The notes: generated by a model from the sequence alone, not told the origin. DNA of 64,000 nt from Streptomyces violaceusniger Tu 4113 (GCF_000147815.2 NC_015957.1:5456001-5520000), one strand, 5' to 3'; shown: positions 53,698-61,973, counted from the first letter of the stretch. Translations and numbers: made by a program.

Positions 53698-53718
53698 AAT
53701 ACGAATCTGAGATGCCAG
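53698..53718. promoter_or_regulatory. NsrR-type operator upstream of hmp
   Basis: AATACGAATCTGAGATGCCA with G, nearly the reverse complement of the nsrR site and close to the remembered Streptomyces NsrR consensus. It ends 12 bases before the preferred hmp ATG. Confidence 0.85.
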
Positions 53719-53730
53719 TCAGGCCCGCTC

Positions 53731-54942
53731 ATGCTCTCCCAGAAGTCCGCCGAGACCGTCCGCGCCACGCTTCCCGCCGTCGGTGAGGCCATCGGCACCA
53801 TCGCCGACCTGTTCTACCGGAAGCTCTTCGCGGCCCATCCCGAACTGCCGCGGAATCTGTTCAACCGGGCCCACCAGGCCGCGGGCACGCAACGGCAGGC
53901 TCTCGCGGGCGCGATCGCCGCGTGCGCCACCGCCCTGGTGGAGCGGCCGGGAGTCCGCCCCGACACCCTGCTGAGCCGGATCGCCCACAAGCACGCCTCG
54001 CTCGGGGTGAGCGCCGCGCAGTATCCGGTGGTGCACCGTCATCTGTCCGCCGCCATCGCGGAGGTGCTCGGCGACGCTGCCAGCGAGGAGGTGATCGCCG
54101 CCTGGGACGAGGTCTACTGGCTGATGGCCAACGCCCTGATCGAGACCGAGCGGCGGCTGTACGCGGAGCAGGGGGTGCTGGCCGGCGGGACCTGGCGGCA
54201 GTGGGATGTGATCGAGCGGACCCGGGAGACCGCGGACGTGGTCACCTTCCTGATACGGCCTGCGGACGGCCGCCCCGCCCCGGCGTTCCGGGCGGGCCAG
54301 TACGTCTCGGTGCAGGTGGAACTGGCCGACGGGGCGCGGCAGATCCGCCAGTACAGCCTGACCAACGCCCCCGACGCCACGGTGCGCACCTTCTCCGTCA
54401 AGCGCGTGAACGCCGGCGAGGACCCGGCCGGTGAGGTCTCCGGCCATCTGCACGACCATGTCCACGACGGCGATGAGCTCACCGTCTCCGCGCCGTACGG
54501 CGACATGGTGCTCGACGCCACGGACGCGCCACTGCTGCTCGCCTCCGCGGGGATCGGCTGCACCCCGATCGTGGCCATGCTGGAGGAGCTGGCGGCCAGA
54601 GGACATCGGGCCCCGGTCATCGCCGTCCACGCCGACCGCTCCCCCGCCGACCACGCCCTGCGCGCCGACCAGGAACGGCTGGTCACCAAGCTGGCGCAGG
54701 GCACCGCCCATGTGTGGTACGAGCGGCCCGATGGCGACTGGCCGGCCGAGCGCACCGGCCACGTCGACCTGTCCGGGATCGGGATCCCCAACGGCGTCCA
54801 GGCGTATCTGTGCGGGCCGCTGCCCTTCATGCGGTCGGTGCGGACCCAACTGCTGGAGCGCGGTGTGCACCCCTCCGCGATCCACTACGAGGTCTTCGGG
54901 CCCGATCTGTGGCTGCCGCGGGGCGACGACGAGGGTCGCTGA
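53731..54942 (+). CDS. hmp: Flavohemoglobin / nitric oxide dioxygenase
   Basis: 403 residues. Globin domain 1-140 (MLSQKSAETVRATLPAVGEA; ASLGVSAAQYPVVHRHL with the proximal His), FAD domain (RAGQYVSV, RQYSLTNAP) and NAD domain (LLASAGIGCTPIVAML, YLCGPLPFM, YEVFGPDLW). It oxidises NO to nitrate with O2 and NADPH. Start choice matters: ATG 53731 fits the family N-terminus but has a weak ribosome site. ATG 53674 has an excellent one (CGGAGG) but would place the NsrR operator inside the coding region. Confidence 0.95.
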   Translation: MLSQKSAETVRATLPAVGEAIGTIADLFYRKLFAAHPELPRNLFNRAHQAAGTQRQALAGAIAACATALVERPGVRPDTLLSRIAHKHASLGVSAAQYPVVHRHLSAAIAEVLGDAASEEVIAAWDEVYWLMANALIETERRLYAEQGVLAGGTWRQWDVIERTRETADVVTFLIRPADGRPAPAFRAGQYVSVQVELADGARQIRQYSLTNAPDATVRTFSVKRVNAGEDPAGEVSGHLHDHVHDGDELTVSAPYGDMVLDATDAPLLLASAGIGCTPIVAMLEELAARGHRAPVIAVHADRSPADHALRADQERLVTKLAQGTAHVWYERPDGDWPAERTGHVDLSGIGIPNGVQAYLCGPLPFMRSVRTQLLERGVHPSAIHYEVFGPDLWLPRGDDEGR

Positions 54943-55099
54943 CGCCCGGCCCCTGATGTTGGCCGGATGAACTCGAATGGCCCAGAGGCCGGTCGCTTTC
55001 GCCCGGGGGAACGTGGGACCGTACGGACACGGGTTCTGTCCGTTCCGTGCGCAACCATGCGTAATGTTCCGTCCGGTACCCCCACATCGACGAGGAACC

Positions 55100-55918
55100 A
55101 TGGATCGCGAAAAGATCACTCTCAGCGGCGCTCAGGAAACCTTGCTCGCCACGCTGTACGGCAGGGCGGTCGACAGCCGTTCACCGGACTCCATCCTGCA
55201 CGACCACGCGGCCCGCGAGGCGGTGGAGCGCGTGGCCTACGACTTCAGCAAAACGGGGATGACGGACACGACCGCGGTCGGCATCGCCCTGAGGGCGAAA
55301 CAGCTCGACGACTGGGCCATGGAGTTCCTGGCCGAGCATCAGAAGGCGACCGTGCTCCATCTCGCCTGCGGTCTCGACACCCGGGTACAGCGCCTCGCCC
55401 CGCCCTCGTCGGTGCGCTGGCTCGACATCGACTACCCCGAGGTGATCGATCTGCGGCGGAGGCTGCTTCCCGAGCCGTCGGGGAACTACGAGATGATCGG
55501 CACCTCCGTGACCGATGAGGCGTGGCTGCGCGAGGTGCCCGACGACCGGCCCACCGTGGTCGTCGCCGAGGGGCTGACGATGTATCTGCGCAAGGAGGAC
55601 GGCAAGCGGCTGATCCAGCGGATCACCGAGCGGTTCCCCAGCGGCCAGCTTCTCTTCGACGTCTACGGGCCGCTGGGCATCCGGCTCCAGAAGATGGTCC
55701 CCGCGGTGCGCAACGCGGGCGCCACACTCCACTGGGGTCTGGACGACCCTCATGAGGTCGAGACCTGGTACCCGGGGCTGACCTGCCTGGACGCGGTGCG
55801 CAGCGTGGACATGCCGGGGGTGGAGAAGATGCCCACCTCCGGCCGGATGAGCATGCGGGTGATGGCGCATCTGCCCGGCTTCCGGGATGTGGGCCGGATC
55901 CTTCGCTACCGCTTCTAG
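55100..55918 (+). CDS. LCM-type SAM methyltransferase (TcmP-like)
   Basis: 272 residues: KATVLHLACGLDTRVQRLAP (motif I), WLDIDYPEVIDLRRRLLP, VVAEGLTMYLRKEDG and LFDVYGPLGI are the pattern of leucine-carboxyl-methyltransferase-like O-methyltransferases such as polyketide TcmP. ATG 55100 has GAGGAA. Its TAG stop (55916-55918) is part of the CTAG at the left end of an IS element, so the gene is just intact. Confidence 0.9.
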   Translation: MDREKITLSGAQETLLATLYGRAVDSRSPDSILHDHAAREAVERVAYDFSKTGMTDTTAVGIALRAKQLDDWAMEFLAEHQKATVLHLACGLDTRVQRLAPPSSVRWLDIDYPEVIDLRRRLLPEPSGNYEMIGTSVTDEAWLREVPDDRPTVVVAEGLTMYLRKEDGKRLIQRITERFPSGQLLFDVYGPLGIRLQKMVPAVRNAGATLHWGLDDPHEVETWYPGLTCLDAVRSVDMPGVEKMPTSGRMSMRVMAHLPGFRDVGRILRYRF

Positions 55919-56921
55919 GACTTGTCCGGGCGATCATGTGCGAAGCCAAATGACCAGCGCGGCTGTGGTGGCTGTGCCGAGGAAGACGTAGCCGCGTTTG
56001 TCGTAGCGAGTGGCCACGGCCCGGGACTGCTTCAACCTGTTGATCGCCCGCTCGACCGTGTTGCGCTTCTTGTACCGTTCCTCGTCGAAGCCGGGTGGCC
56101 GTCCGCCGCGTGAGCCTTTACGCAGGCGGGCGGCCTGACTGTCGGACTTCTCCGGGATGATGTGCCGGATGCCCCGTCGTCGCAGGTAGTCGCGGCAGGG
56201 CCCGTTGCTGTAGGCCTTGTCAGCGGCGAGGCTGTCGGGCTTTGTGCGCGGTCTGCCCGGCCCCGGCCGTGGAACGCGGATCTTCTCCAGCACCGGCTGG
56301 AACTGGGTGCAGTCCGCCCGCTGTCCACCGGTGACAATCAGGGACAGCGGGCGGCAGCGGCCGTCGGCGCTCAGGTGGAGCTTGCTCGTGAGTCCGCCGC
56401 GCGAGCGGCCCAGTCCCTCACCTCCTGCACCACCTCCACCAGCCGGGCGAGCAGGCTCTGCCACGGAGGCTCGTCCTGGTGTTCTGCTGTTTCGGCCCCC
56501 TTTGACGCGGCTGCCGGCGGCGGATCTGTGCGAGCACCGGCCGCGTGCTGATGAGCGCGCACGATGGTCGAGTCGACCGCCAGGTCCCAGTCGATGTCGC
56601 CCGCGGCGTCGGCCGCGGCTTGGACCTGCTGCAGCAGGCGTTCCCAGGTGCCGTCGGCCGACCATAGCCGGTGGCGTTCATAGACGGTCTTCCACGGTCC
56701 GAACCGTTCGGGCAGATCACGCCACTGCACCCCGGTGCGCACGCGGTGCAGGATCCCGTCGATCACCTGTCGATGATCCCGCCACCTGCCACAACGTCCA
56801 TTGCTGACCGGCAGGAACGGCCGCAGTCGTTCCCACTCCGCATCCGTCAGATCACCCCGCCCCATGCCACATCAACGATTCAGACACGAGGCAGTCACAT
56901 GATCGGCCGGACAAGTCCTAG
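55915..56921 (-). mobile_element. IS5-type insertion sequence (about 1 kb)
   Basis: The 22-bp terminal inverted repeats (55919-55940, GACTTGTCCGGGCGATCATG start; 56896-56917) match in 21 of 22 positions. Both ends are bordered by CTAG (55915-55918 and 56918-56921), the probable target duplication. A two-frame transposase fills the inside on the minus strand. The left CTAG contains the stop codon of the methyltransferase. Confidence 0.9.
55934..56865 (-). CDS. IS5-type DDE transposase in two overlapping frames
   Basis: OrfA (56865-56371): MGRGDLTDAEWERLRPFLPV, GVQWRDLPERFGPWKTVYER and the first catalytic Asp in DLAVDSTIVRAHQHAAG. OrfB (stop 55934): RSRGGLTSKLHLSADGR, second Asp in LAADKAYSN, catalytic Glu in KKRNTVERAINRLKQ. 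The full DDE set therefore needs both frames. A -1 change between about 56380 and 56440 joins them; this is either programmed frameshifting, common in IS5 relatives, or an inactivating indel. Confidence 0.85.
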
Positions 56922-57008
56922 CGGCTCGGGGCGAGGGAGCGTTTGCCCGGCGACGGGTGGTTCCGGCACCGGGTGCTTCCGGCACCGGGCCGGGCGGATG
57001 TGCGACGG

Positions 57009-58020
57009 CTATTTGATTCCCACCAGCATGGAGTAGCCGTCCGTCAGCGGTTCGATCCGGCTGCTGCGGAATCCCGCCTCCGTCATCCAGGCGCGGCCGT
57101 CGGCGGCCGTGTACTCGAAGCCGGACCGGGTCTCGATGAGCATGTTCAGGCTCGCCAGCAGACCGAAGGTGTTCTCCTCGCGGTCGTCGTCGATGATGGC
57201 GTCGTAGACGAGGACCGCTCCCCCGTCCGGCAGCGCGTCGTACGCCTTCTTCAAGCAGCAGCCGCTTCTCCTCCAGACCCCAGCCGTGCAGGATCTGGCC
57301 CAGCACGATGACATCGGCGCCGGGCAGGTCGTCGGTGAAGAAGTCGCCTCCGTGGAACGTGAGCCGGTCCTCCAGACCGAAGGACGCCACGTACTTCTCG
57401 AAGACGGGCCGCACCCGGGGCAGCTCGAAGACACCGCCGCTCATATGGGAATGACGCTGGGCCACCGCCACCGGAAGGCAGCCCACCGCTCCCCCGACGT
57501 CCAGCACCGTCCGATACTCGGCCCAGGGGAACCGCTCGGCCATCACCAGTGCCTTGCCCATGCTGAGCCCGGTCATTCCGTGCAGGAATCCCTCGAGGCC
57601 CTCCTGGTCCCGGTAGATGGCGTCGAATACGTCGCCGCCGTGCTTGTGCTCGTTCTGCGGTTCGCCTGTTCTCAGCGCCTCGGTGAGCGACCCCCAGAAG
57701 GGATACAGCCGGACGTTGGCCATCTCCAGGATGCCGCCGACATACGTGGCCTTCTTCCGGTCGAGAAAGGCGTCGGCGGACGGGCTGTTGCGGTACGCGC
57801 CGCCGGATCGCTCCAGGAATCCGAGGGCGACCAGCGCGTCGAGGAAGTCGACGGCGCCGCGGGGATGCAGCCCGAGCTCCTCGGCCAGGTCACCGCCTGT
57901 GCGGGGGCCCTCCGCGAGCTGCGAGAACAGATCCAGTTCCACCGCGGTGAGCAGTGCCTTCGACGCCATGAAGCCGAGCCCGACCTGAAGTATGGGCTCG
58001 GGGCTGATCTCGTGCCGCAT
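57009..58020 (-). pseudogene. O-methyltransferase (acetylserotonin-type), frameshifted
   Basis: The N-terminal part from ATG 58020 (GAGGGAG upstream) carries the dimerisation/winged-helix region (LTAVELDLFSQLAEGPRTGG), and motif I VLDVGGAVGCLPVAVAQRH, then [14 protein letters not shown]. After that the frame degenerates. The next frame gives [36 protein letters not shown] and [15 protein letters not shown], and stops at 57009. One extra C near 57255 (CTGCTGC-TTGAAG) explains the break. Such enzymes methylate hydroxyls of aromatic natural products. Confidence 0.8.
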
Positions 58021-58080
58021 AACGCTCCCTCACTGTTTCCCCGGATGTGCGCTCTCACCGCACCTGACCGTATTTCGACC

Positions 58081-58957
58081 TCCTTACGCTACCGTGCCGT
58101 TGCCCCCTACACGGGTCGCCGCCGGACGACCGGACGAGAGCAACGGCCCCCGCGTGGTGCCCTTGTCGGCGTCAATGCCGTTGGAGTCGGCGCCCCCGGC
58201 CTTCTGCTCCGTCCGGTACACCTCATTGCGCTGCACCACGACATCGTCCGCGTAGTACGCCTCGATGCCCGGAGGTCCCCGCCCGGTCGACCACATTGTG
58301 GTCGACCACTGCCCCGCGCACATTCGTCGGATACATCGCGTTGCAGCGCGGATCCAGTACAACTTCGTGCACGACAACGGCGATGGCATTCTGCTGTGCC
58401 AGTTCTCCTTCGGCAATGTCGTGGTGCGGTACAACATCCTGAGCGGGAATTCCCGGTATCCGCTCTATCTGCACTCCGACCGGGCCGCATCGGCCGAGGT
58501 ATACAACAACTCGGTGCACAATCCGGCGAGCCGGTACCTCGTCCACGGCTACGGCTCCTCCCTGAACGCGCGCTACGACCTGCACGACAACGCCTTCTCC
58601 TCGGCGGTCGCCGACGCGAGCCTGACCACCAGCCCGACCATCCGCTACGCCAACAACTTCCACGGCGGTGCCCCGCTGCCCGTTCCCGCCACCGACACCA
58701 CCGCGCGCACGGGCGACCCGCTGTTCGTGAACCCGGCGGTGTCCGGGCCGTACGGCACCCCCGACAGCGGCCCGCGGCTGCGCACCGCGCTGGGCTTCGC
58801 TCCCCGGCCGGGCTCACCGCTGATCGGCAACGGCACTGTCGTCCCGGACAACGGCGGCCGTGACCACCGGGGCGCCCCGCTCTACCGCGGCCACCTTGAT
58901 ATCGGCGCCGTCGAGGGCCCGCCGGGCGGAGCGCGGGCAGGCCACGGCCGCGCTTGA
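58081..58957 (+). pseudogene. Right-handed beta-helix protein gene with an inverted internal segment, 5' end lost
   Basis: Plus strand from about 58345 to the stop at 58957 encodes a parallel beta-helix protein (ARIQYNFVHDNGDGILLCQF; VVVRYNILSGNSRYPLYLHS; FVNPAVSGPYG). The part that should come before it is on the minus strand, 58338-58146: CNAMYPTNVRGAVVDHNVVD, then after a one-base shift GIEAYYADDVVVQRNEVY and KAGGADSNGIDADKGTT. Re-inverting between GCAACG (58140-58145) and CGTTGC (58339-58344) joins plus-strand DESN to AMYPTNV in frame. The N-terminus, signal peptide and upstream coils are missing. Relatives are secreted or surface carbohydrate-active proteins. Confidence 0.7.
58285..58307. 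repeat. 23-bp palindrome inside the inverted segment
   Basis: GGTCGACCACA-T-TGTGGTCGACC, perfect 11-bp arms. It follows from the coding repeat VVDHNVVD, so it may have no separate role. Confidence 0.6.
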
Positions 58958-58984
58958 CCTTGCCGCAGCGGCAGGGTTTCTACT
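58954..58984 (+). promoter_or_regulatory. MerR-type promoter, probable leaderless start
   Basis: TTGACC at 58954-58959, a 19-base spacer and TCTACT at 58979-58984. Within it ACCTTGCCGC-A-GCGGCAGGGT (58957-58977) is a near-perfect 10-1-10 palindrome. The over-long spacer with a centred palindrome is the classic MerR layout. Transcription would start about at the ATG at 58991. Confidence 0.7.
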
Positions 58985-58990
58985 GGCACC

Positions 58991-59734
58991 ATGCGCATCG
59001 GAGAAATCGCCGCGCTGGTCGGAGTCACCTCCCGGACCGTGCGGCACTACCACCACATCGGCCTGCTGCCCGAGCCCCAGCGGCGGGCCAATGGATACCG
59101 TGTCTACAGCCTCAGGGACGCCATCCTGCTGGCCCGGATCCGGCGGCTGACCGAGCTCGGGCTCGCCCTGGACGAGGTGCGGGACGTCCTCGCGGACGAC
59201 GCCGGGCGTGAACTGGCCGAAGTGCTGGGCGAGTTGGATGCCGACCTCGCACGCCAGGAACACGAGATCCAGCAGCGCCGCAGGGTCCTCAAGGCTCTTC
59301 TGCAGGGCCCGCTCACGCCGGACGCGCCGCTCTCCCCCGCGCTCATCGAGCTCCTGAAGGGTGCGCCCGCCACCACCTCGCCGGCCGCCGCCAAGGATCG
59401 CGAGCATCTGATCCTGATGGACGGGATCGTCGGCGGGGACGCGGTGTACGCGGCGCTGCGGCCACTGGCCGAGGACCCCGCCATACTCCCCCTGTACGAG
59501 CGGCTGGACGAACTGGACGGGGCAGAGGCCGACGATCCGCGGATCGCGGCGCTGGCCGACGACCTCGTCGCCGCCGTACCGGACGAGCTGCTGGCGGCCA
59601 TCCCGGAGGACGGCCCGACGGCGACCGGCTTCGAGCAGGCGCTTCTCGCCGACTACTCGCCCGCCCAGGCCGAGGTGGTCCGCCGGGTGATGGAGCAGAT
59701 GACCGCCCGGCTGCACGACAGGAGGGCGTCATGA
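58991..59734 (+). CDS. MerR-family regulator
   Basis: 247 residues. MRIGEIAALVGVTSRTVRHY and GLLPEPQRRANGYRVYSLRD form the winged helix, then a coiled coil (LGELDADLARQEHEIQQRR) and a C-terminal domain of about 130 residues with acidic helices (TipAS-like length). It likely regulates itself and the coupled membrane protein gene via the promoter at 58954-58984. No ribosome site is seen, in keeping with a leaderless message. The stop overlaps the next start (ATGA). Confidence 0.92.
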   Translation: MRIGEIAALVGVTSRTVRHYHHIGLLPEPQRRANGYRVYSLRDAILLARIRRLTELGLALDEVRDVLADDAGRELAEVLGELDADLARQEHEIQQRRRVLKALLQGPLTPDAPLSPALIELLKGAPATTSPAAAKDREHLILMDGIVGGDAVYAALRPLAEDPAILPLYERLDELDGAEADDPRIAALADDLVAAVPDELLAAIPEDGPTATGFEQALLADYSPAQAEVVRRVMEQMTARLHDRRAS

Positions 59735-60390
59735 GTCCGCGGATCGCGCGGGCGACGGCGCGGGTGAGAGGCACGCTGCACACCCTGGTCCCGGTGGTCG
59801 TGCGCCGACTCCTCGCACACGAGATCCGGGCCCTGCACAGCCTCGCCCTATGGGTGCTGCGCCGCCGCCACCAGATCCCCGAGGGGGCGCTGGCCTTCGC
59901 CTACACCGGACCCCAGACGGCCATGATGTACGCGATGGTCTTCGTCTCGGTCATCGAGACGGTCGCGCTGGCGATGGTGATCCCATGGCCGGCCGTGCAC
60001 GCGGTCCTGCTCGTCATCGACGTGTACGGGGTGGTGCTGATCCTCGCCCTGCACGCGGCCTGCGTGGTCCGGCCGCACATCGTGGGGCCGGACGGCTCGC
60101 TGCGCATACGCTACGGCGCACTGTTCGACCTGCGGGTTCCGGCCACCGCCATCGCCACCGCCCGGGTCGACCGGCGCTACCCCGACGGGCGGCTGGTGCG
60201 GGTGAGCGCGGACGGGGTGCTCGACCTCGCAGTGGGCAGCCAGACCACGGTGACGGTGGAGCTGACGCAACCGGTGAAGTACGTGCGACCGCTCGGCGCG
60301 GAGGGCTTCGCCCGTACGCTCCGGTTTCACGCGGACGATCCGCGGGAGGCGGTCGCCGCGCTCACCCGGGTCCGTACGGATGCCGGTTGA
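59731..60390 (+). CDS. Membrane protein of unknown function, paired with MerR
   Basis: 219 residues. Two hydrophobic helices (TAMMYAMVFVSVIETVALAM; VHAVLLVIDVYGVVLILALH) lie at about residues 63-112, flanked by an Arg-rich N-terminus and a C-terminal PH-like beta-rich domain (LRIRYGALFDLRVPATAIAT; LVRVSADGVLDLAV). This looks like an integral membrane protein with a cytoplasmic beta domain. Translationally coupled to the MerR regulator, so probably its target. Confidence 0.8.
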   Translation: MSPRIARATARVRGTLHTLVPVVVRRLLAHEIRALHSLALWVLRRRHQIPEGALAFAYTGPQTAMMYAMVFVSVIETVALAMVIPWPAVHAVLLVIDVYGVVLILALHAACVVRPHIVGPDGSLRIRYGALFDLRVPATAIATARVDRRYPDGRLVRVSADGVLDLAVGSQTTVTVELTQPVKYVRPLGAEGFARTLRFHADDPREAVAALTRVRTDAG

Positions 60391-60396
60391 GAACCG

Positions 60397-61272
60397 CTAG
60401 GCCGACGCGCTGATGAGCTCGTCGGTGACCCACCGCGCGACATCGGCGGGGTAGGGCGCCGCCAGGCCGAGAATGATGTGCGAGAAGCCGGCGTCGATGG
60501 CCTCCGCGATCGCGGCCCGGGTGACGCCGGGCTGGTCGTAGGAGACGGACAGGACGATCGAGCGGGTGATCGAGGCGGGGTCGCGGCCGATCTCGGCGCA
60601 GTAGCGGTCCAGCAGTGCGCTGCGGTTGATGGCGTCGGCGATCTCGCCGCCGGGCATGTTCCACACGTCCGCGTGCTCGGCCACCACGCGCAGCGTCGCG
60701 GACGAGCGTCCGCCGATGGTGATCGGCGGGTGGGGGCGCTGGACGGGCTTGGGGTTGCCGAACGCTCCGGTGAGCTGGTGATAGGTGCCGTGGAAGTCGA
60801 ACGGCTTCTCCTCGGTCCATAGCCGCCGGATCACCGTGCAGGCTTCGGCGAGACTGCCCACGGCGTGCGCGGTGTCGTGGAAGGGCAGGCCGTGTGCCGC
60901 GTACTCACGCCGGGCCAGGGGGTGACCGGGCCGTGAGCCGACGCCGATGCCGAACTCCAGCCGACCGTCGGAGACGATGTCGACGGTCGTGGCGATCTTG
61001 GCCAGCATTGCGGGCGGCCGGAACCGGTTGCTGGTCACCAGCAGGCCGAACCGGAGTCGACGGGTGTGGGCGGCGAGGGCCGAGAGCAGCGTCCAGCCTT
61101 CGTAGGCCGGTCCGTCCGGGTCGCCGCCGATCGGCATGAGGTGGTCGAAGACCCATGCGTGCTCGATCTCCGGGATGGTGTCCGCCTCGCGCCAGACCCG
61201 CAGGATGTCGTGGTAGTCGACCTGCATGGGGGCGGTCATGATCCCGAAACGGGGCGGGGGTGTGTGTGACAT
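60397..61272 (-). CDS. LLM-class flavin/F420-dependent oxidoreductase
   Basis: 291 residues, TIM-barrel of the luciferase-like family: FGIMTAPMQVDYHDILRVWR, WVFDHLMPIGGDPDGPAYEG, RLEFGIGVGSRPGHPL and ITIGGRSSATLRVVAEHADVW. In actinobacteria such proteins usually use F420H2. The substrate is unknown. It faces a truncated TetR-like gene across a palindrome, so it was probably under TetR control. Confidence 0.9.
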   Translation of the reverse strand: MSHTPPPRFGIMTAPMQVDYHDILRVWREADTIPEIEHAWVFDHLMPIGGDPDGPAYEGWTLLSALAAHTRRLRFGLLVTSNRFRPPAMLAKIATTVDIVSDGRLEFGIGVGSRPGHPLARREYAAHGLPFHDTAHAVGSLAEACTVIRRLWTEEKPFDFHGTYHQLTGAFGNPKPVQRPHPPITIGGRSSATLRVVAEHADVWNMPGGEIADAINRSALLDRYCAEIGRDPASITRSIVLSVSYDQPGVTRAAIAEAIDAGFSHIILGLAAPYPADVARWVTDELISASA

Positions 61273-61453
61273 GGAGCCGTCGGTCCTTTCGGCACCGGCA
61301 GCGGCACCTGGGCGCGCTGCCGAGGTTCAAGCGGAACAGCTTCTGGCCGGCCAACCTCCGGAAGGATGCGGAAGCGTGGTGGCCATGGGTGGCGTGGTCG
61401 CCGGGTCCCGCTCTGACACATAAGCAAACGGAACCTCGCTCCGGTAAACGATA

Positions 61454-61468
61454 CGGAACGCCGTTCCG
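61454..61468. promoter_or_regulatory. Candidate operator next to the LLM gene
   Basis: CGGAAC-GCC-GTTCCG, perfect 6-bp arms, in an AT-richer patch between the LLM start (61272) and the TetR stub (61503). Confidence 0.45.
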
Positions 61469-61502
61469 CTTGGCAAGCCCGGCAGCGGAAGGGAGCGGCG
61501 CG

Positions 61503-61586
61503 GTGAACGACAGCGACAAGGGCCCGGGGCCCGCGGCCCGGCCCAGGCGGGCCGACGACAACGCCCGATTTCTGAGTACCTTCTGA
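61503..61586 (+). pseudogene. Truncated TetR-like regulator (27 residues)
   Basis: GTG 61503 after GGAAGGGAG encodes NDSDKGPGPAARPRRADDNA and then RFLSTF before the stop. The PAARPRRAD part resembles the usual N-terminus of TetR proteins, which continues into the helix-turn-helix; here that is missing. With a strong ribosome site and a divergent LLM gene, this looks like the stub of a deleted TetR regulator. A small real peptide is possible. Confidence 0.4.
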
Positions 61587-61634
61587 GTATCCGGACGGAT
61601 GCGGGGACCGCCGCATCCGCCGATTCTTGTCCGC

Positions 61635-61922
61635 ATGAGTGAGACACCGGTCAAGCAGCAGAGCACGGCCGCGTTCTACGGCCAGGCGGTCGCCTCCTTC
61701 GCCGTCGCCATGGCCGCCACCGCCGTCGGTATCTTCCAGCTGAGCGCCGACGCCTGGGTGCGCGGCTTCCTGGCCATCTCCGTGCTCTACCTGGTGACGT
61801 CCGCGTTCACCCTGGCCAAGGTGATCCGGGACCGGCAGGAGGCCGGGCAGATCGTCAGCCGGGTCGACCAGGCGCGGGTGGACAAGCTGCTCGCCGCACA
61901 CGACCCCTTCGAAAAGCTGTGA
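61635..61922 (+). CDS. YiaA/YiaB-family small inner-membrane protein
   Basis: 95 residues with two hydrophobic segments (ASFAVAMAATAVGIFQL; VRGFLAISVLYLVTSAFTLA) joined by a short loop, then RDRQEAGQIVSRVDQARVDK. This matches the YiaA/YiaB two-helix domain, whose function is unknown. It has its own short promoter region. Confidence 0.85.
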   Translation: MSETPVKQQSTAAFYGQAVASFAVAMAATAVGIFQLSADAWVRGFLAISVLYLVTSAFTLAKVIRDRQEAGQIVSRVDQARVDKLLAAHDPFEKL

Positions 61923-61973
61923 ACGTCCCCGGGCCGCCCGCCACTACGGGTCGATGACGAGCCCTTTGACCTA

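Noticed and set aside
53674..53730. 19-residue N-terminal extension of flavohemoglobin
   Set aside because: It has an excellent ribosome site, but the extension would encode the NsrR operator and is not in the family; kept as a finding rather than as the annotated start.
58285..58307. 23-bp palindrome as a recombinase or operator site
   Set aside because: It is explained by the coding repeat VVDHNVVD; no evidence for a separate function.
57286..58863. Long plus-strand frame across the O-methyltransferase and beta-helix region
   Set aside because: Translation has no recognisable domain; the beta-helix coding signal is in other frames.
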